Source: Adhaeribacter sp. (GTDB taxonomy: Bacteria; Bacteroidota; Bacteroidia; Cytophagales; Hymenobacteraceae). Taken from it: 7,800 nucleotides of DNA. The notes under the pieces were generated by a model. The model saw only the letters and a program-made list of their open reading frames with translations, did no database searches and had not been told where the DNA came from. Shown one piece after another: positions 5,816-7,800 of this stretch (position 1 is the stretch's first letter; each line of letters opens with the position of its first letter). The stretch covers positions 1 to 7,800 of the forward strand of contig JAQBNV010000531.1 in assembly GCA_028288395.1 (NCBI GenBank), given 5' to 3'. The translations under genes and the position numbers were made by a program.

Positions 5816-6521
5816 ACAACGGTCCCAGGAACCGGAACTGATGGATGATTTAAACCTATCGGGGGAGGCGTTGCGGAAAAACCTGGAGGAACTGGAAGTA
5901 ATAAACCACTGGCTGGGCGGAGATAAAGTAGTAATAGATGCGCTGGAAAAAGTATTGCATAAAGCACCAACCCAAGCTACCGTAACCCAACCCTTACAAA
6001 TTGCTGATATTGGTTGCGGCGGCGGTGATATTTTGCGGGTGGTAGCCCGGTGGGCGCAACGCCGGCAGCTTCCGGTAGCGCTAACCGGCATTGATGCCAA
6101 TGATTTTATGGTAAACTACGCCCGGCAAAAATGCAAAACATCCCCCCATATAGCCATTATACAGGAAAATATTTATGAACCGGATTTTCAGAAACGCCGG
6201 TTTGATATTATTATTTGCAGCCTTTTTTGTCACCACTTTACCAGCGCCGAGCTCATAACCATGTGGCAGCAATTATACCAACAAGCCGATCGGGCGGTAA
6301 TTATTAACGATTTGCACCGGCATCCGCTAGCTTATTATTCTATTAAATGGATAACAAAGCTGTTTTCGGGCTCTTACCTGGTTAAAAACGACGCCCCTTT
6401 ATCGGTGCTGCGGGCATTCCGGAAAACCGAAATAGAAGATATATTAAACAAAAGCAATATAAAGAAATATACCCTCCGGTGGCAGTGGGCTTTCCGGTGG
6501 CAGCTGATAATGCACAAATAA
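5808..6521 (+). CDS. Class I SAM-dependent methyltransferase, polyketide tailoring
   Basis: 237 residues with a single Rossmann-like methyltransferase domain. Motif I, IADIGCGGGDIL, is at residues 65-76. The ribose-binding acidic segment is GIDAND at 94-99, and motif IV-like FDIIICSLFCHHF is at 132-144. VIINDLHRHPLAYY follows at 164-177. An N-terminal helical cap (about 10-55) and the C-terminal RAFRKTEIEDILNKSNI segment complete the usual fold. The ATG at 5808 lies inside the synthase's last codons (overlap 8 bp), so the two are probably translationally coupled and act on the same compound. It most likely transfers a methyl group from S-adenosylmethionine to a hydroxyl or ring carbon of the polyketide; the acceptor is not predictable. 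It differs from the membrane-bound isoprenylcysteine-type methyltransferases found beside some other type III synthases. Confidence 0.9.
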   Translation: MFKQRSQEPELMDDLNLSGEALRKNLEELEVINHWLGGDKVVIDALEKVLHKAPTQATVTQPLQIADIGCGGGDILRVVARWAQRRQLPVALTGIDANDFMVNYARQKCKTSPHIAIIQENIYEPDFQKRRFDIIICSLFCHHFTSAELITMWQQLYQQADRAVIINDLHRHPLAYYSIKWITKLFSGSYLVKNDAPLSVLRAFRKTEIEDILNKSNIKKYTLRWQWAFRWQLIMHK

Positions 6522-6585
6522 CTTTATTATTTCGCTCCTTTACATTATCTTAGTTTTAGAATCATCCGCAGCCTTGCGTTAAACT

Positions 6586-6798
6586 ATGATAAAGCGATCG
6601 CTTCACTTCTGGCTTCTGCTCTTTTGTTCTTTATTTTTTGCTACCCTGGTCATTATCTTTGCTTTTAAAATACTCAAAGCGGTTGTCTTTTTATTGCTGC
6701 TGGCAGTCCTAACGCCTATTATTTATATCCTGATTAAATATTTAATTTCATCGAATAACATCTCGGGCCGCTCCGAAAAACTCAAGAGCCGGGATTAG
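6586..6798 (+). CDS. Small two-helix inner-membrane protein, unknown function
   Basis: 70 residues. A short basic N-terminus (MIKRS) precedes two hydrophobic helices at about 8-27 and 31-50, separated by a tight turn with K28 and K31. A polar, charged C-terminal tail (51-70, ending KLKSRD) follows. Both ends probably face the cytoplasm by the positive-inside rule. I recognise no family. It starts 64 bp after the methyltransferase stop on the same strand, so it may be the last gene of the cassette transcript. The gap also holds TAGTTTTA at 6551-6558, one base from TAnnTTTG, but without a TTG partner. It ends 13 bp before the stop of the convergent deacetylase gene, with no room for a terminator. 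No Shine-Dalgarno sequence is visible. Confidence 0.65.
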   Translation: MIKRSLHFWLLLFCSLFFATLVIIFAFKILKAVVFLLLLAVLTPIIYILIKYLISSNNISGRSEKLKSRD

Positions 6799-6811
6799 CC
6801 CCTCCGAAATA

Positions 6812-7714
6812 TTAGAAATACAGGTATTGCGCCAGCCGAAAAGTATTGGCGTGTGCTTCTACAATATCCGCAATTTTCTGGGAGTAGCCGCCGCCCATGC
6901 TAACCGCTACCGGCACCTGATGCTGCCGGCAGGTTTCCAGCACAAACCGATCGCGTTCTTTGCAACCCTCCCGGCTTACTTTTAAGCGCCCCAGTTTATC
7001 GGTGGCCAGAATATCTACCCCCGACTGGTAAAAAACAAACGCCGGCTGCACCTGTTCCATTAAGCCCGGCAAAATGTCGCGCAATAATTTTAAATAGGCC
7101 TGATCGGCAATGCCATCGGGTAAGGGAACATCTAAATCTGATTTTTCTTTGTGCAAAGGATAATTATTGCCGCCGTGCATGCTGAAGGTAAAAACCCGGG
7201 GCTCGTTTGTAAAAATCTGGGCAGTGCCATTGCCTTGGTGTACATCCAAATCAACGATTAAAATGCGGCTGACTGGGGTGTTCCGGAGTAAATAATGGGC
7301 CGCAATGGCCATATCGTTTAACAGGCAAAAACCTTCGCCCCGGTCGGTAAAAGCGTGGTGGGTGCCACCCGCAATATTCATCCCGATGCCGAATTCCAAG
7401 GCAAAAAGGGCGGCCTGCACAGTCCCGTTCATAATTATTACTTCGCGCTGAACCAAACGCTGTGACAGCGGGAACCCGGTTTTGCGCACCTCGGCCGGGG
7501 TAAGTTGCAGGTTATTTAAGCGCTGCCAATAATCTGCCTCGTGGGCTAGCAGAATGATATCTTCCGGAAGTGGCTCTGGGGCAAAAATATTAGCGGCACT
7601 AATAGTACCTTCATAAAGCAATTGCTCGGGCAGCAACTCGTATTTCAGCATCGGAAAACGGTGCCCTTCGGGTAAGGCGTGGGCATACTGGGGCGTCCAG
7701 GCAATTTTAAGCAT
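6812..7714 (-). CDS. Histone deacetylase family metal-dependent hydrolase (AcuC/class IV-like)
   Basis: Zinc-dependent deacetylase of the arginase/deacetylase fold, 300 residues and full length. The active site is complete by comparison with known deacetylases: the His pair H119-H120 in GGTHHAFTDRGEGFCLLND (116-134), metal ligands D157 and H159 in VDLDVHQGNGT (154-164), a third ligand D234 in SGVDILATD (231-239), and the catalytic tyrosine Y277 in MGGGYS (273-278). The THHAFTDRGEGFC segment resembles the HDAC11-like (class IV) and bacterial short deacetylases more than class I/II. Bacterial members act on acetylated proteins such as acetyl-CoA synthetase, on acetylpolyamines or on other small amides; the substrate here is unknown. 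It is cytoplasmic, with no signal peptide. It is monocistronic in the window and convergent with the membrane protein. The ATG at 7714 gives the standard N-terminus. Confidence 0.94.
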   Translation of the reverse strand: MLKIAWTPQYAHALPEGHRFPMLKYELLPEQLLYEGTISAANIFAPEPLPEDIILLAHEADYWQRLNNLQLTPAEVRKTGFPLSQRLVQREVIIMNGTVQAALFALEFGIGMNIAGGTHHAFTDRGEGFCLLNDMAIAAHYLLRNTPVSRILIVDLDVHQGNGTAQIFTNEPRVFTFSMHGGNNYPLHKEKSDLDVPLPDGIADQAYLKLLRDILPGLMEQVQPAFVFYQSGVDILATDKLGRLKVSREGCKERDRFVLETCRQHQVPVAVSMGGGYSQKIADIVEAHANTFRLAQYLYF

Positions 7715-7744
7715 GTAAGTGGATATTTTCTTTTACACTACAAA

Positions 7745-7776
7745 CAAAATAATTTATTGTTTTGGGTTTAAGCAAA
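7745..7776 (-). promoter_or_regulatory. Candidate promoter of the deacetylase gene
   Basis: On the minus strand, TTTG at 7776-7773 is followed after 20 bp by TTATTTTG at 7752-7745, one base from the Bacteroidota TAnnTTTG box. Transcription would begin near 7739, leaving a leader of about 25 nt before the ATG at 7714. No second gene is evident between here and the right edge. Confidence 0.4.
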
Positions 7777-7800
7777 CTTCCGGTAAAAGAACCCGCGTCC

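Noticed and set aside
1..7800. CRISPR array, tRNA, rRNA, insertion sequence or prophage
   Set aside because: No regularly spaced repeats, no cloverleaf-like sequence, no transposase or phage gene and no terminal inverted repeats flanking a gene were seen.

Overview
The window looks like chromosomal DNA of a Bacteroidota bacterium, most likely of the Cytophagales (Hymenobacter/Adhaeribacter-like). The grounds are a protein ending in a type IX secretion (T9SS) C-terminal sorting domain, TAnnTTTG-type promoter boxes, almost no Shine-Dalgarno sequences, and protein family members typical of that group. The genus is inference; no rRNA or other marker gene is present.

Layout. (1) Positions 1-2704, minus strand: a LacI-type regulator (2662 to 1640) followed by galactokinase galK (1518 to 352). 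A 282-bp spacer with two inverted repeats follows, then the first 23 codons of a possible gene running off the left edge. (2) 2705-3479: a spacer with a strong hairpin, a very small secreted protein that is little more than a signal peptide plus a T9SS sorting domain (minus strand), and a divergent intergenic region. (3) 3480-6521, plus strand: a three-gene specialised-metabolism cassette of a FAD-dependent oxidoreductase, a type III polyketide synthase with an intact Cys-His-Asn triad, and a class I SAM methyltransferase that overlaps the synthase by 8 bp. (4) 6586-6798: a 70-residue two-helix membrane protein on the same strand. (5) 7714 to 6812, minus strand: a histone-deacetylase-family metal hydrolase with its active-site residues intact, converging on the membrane protein with 13 bp between the stop codons.

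How the genes fit together. The regulator probably controls sugar use that includes galK, but galT, galM and a transporter are not in view. The cassette in region 3 has the enzyme set expected to make a polyketide (phenolic, pyrone or resorcinol) and then oxidise and O/C-methylate it. Its gene content resembles the Streptomyces srsABC phenolic-lipid operon, with a different order and possibly a different methyltransferase type. The product is unknown.

The most unusual points are: the oxidoreductase has no ATG, GTG or TTG start upstream of its FAD-binding motif; the solitary T9SS sorting-domain protein carries no cargo; and the spacers at 109-181, 2848-2902 and 4615-4661 contain inverted or repeated motifs.
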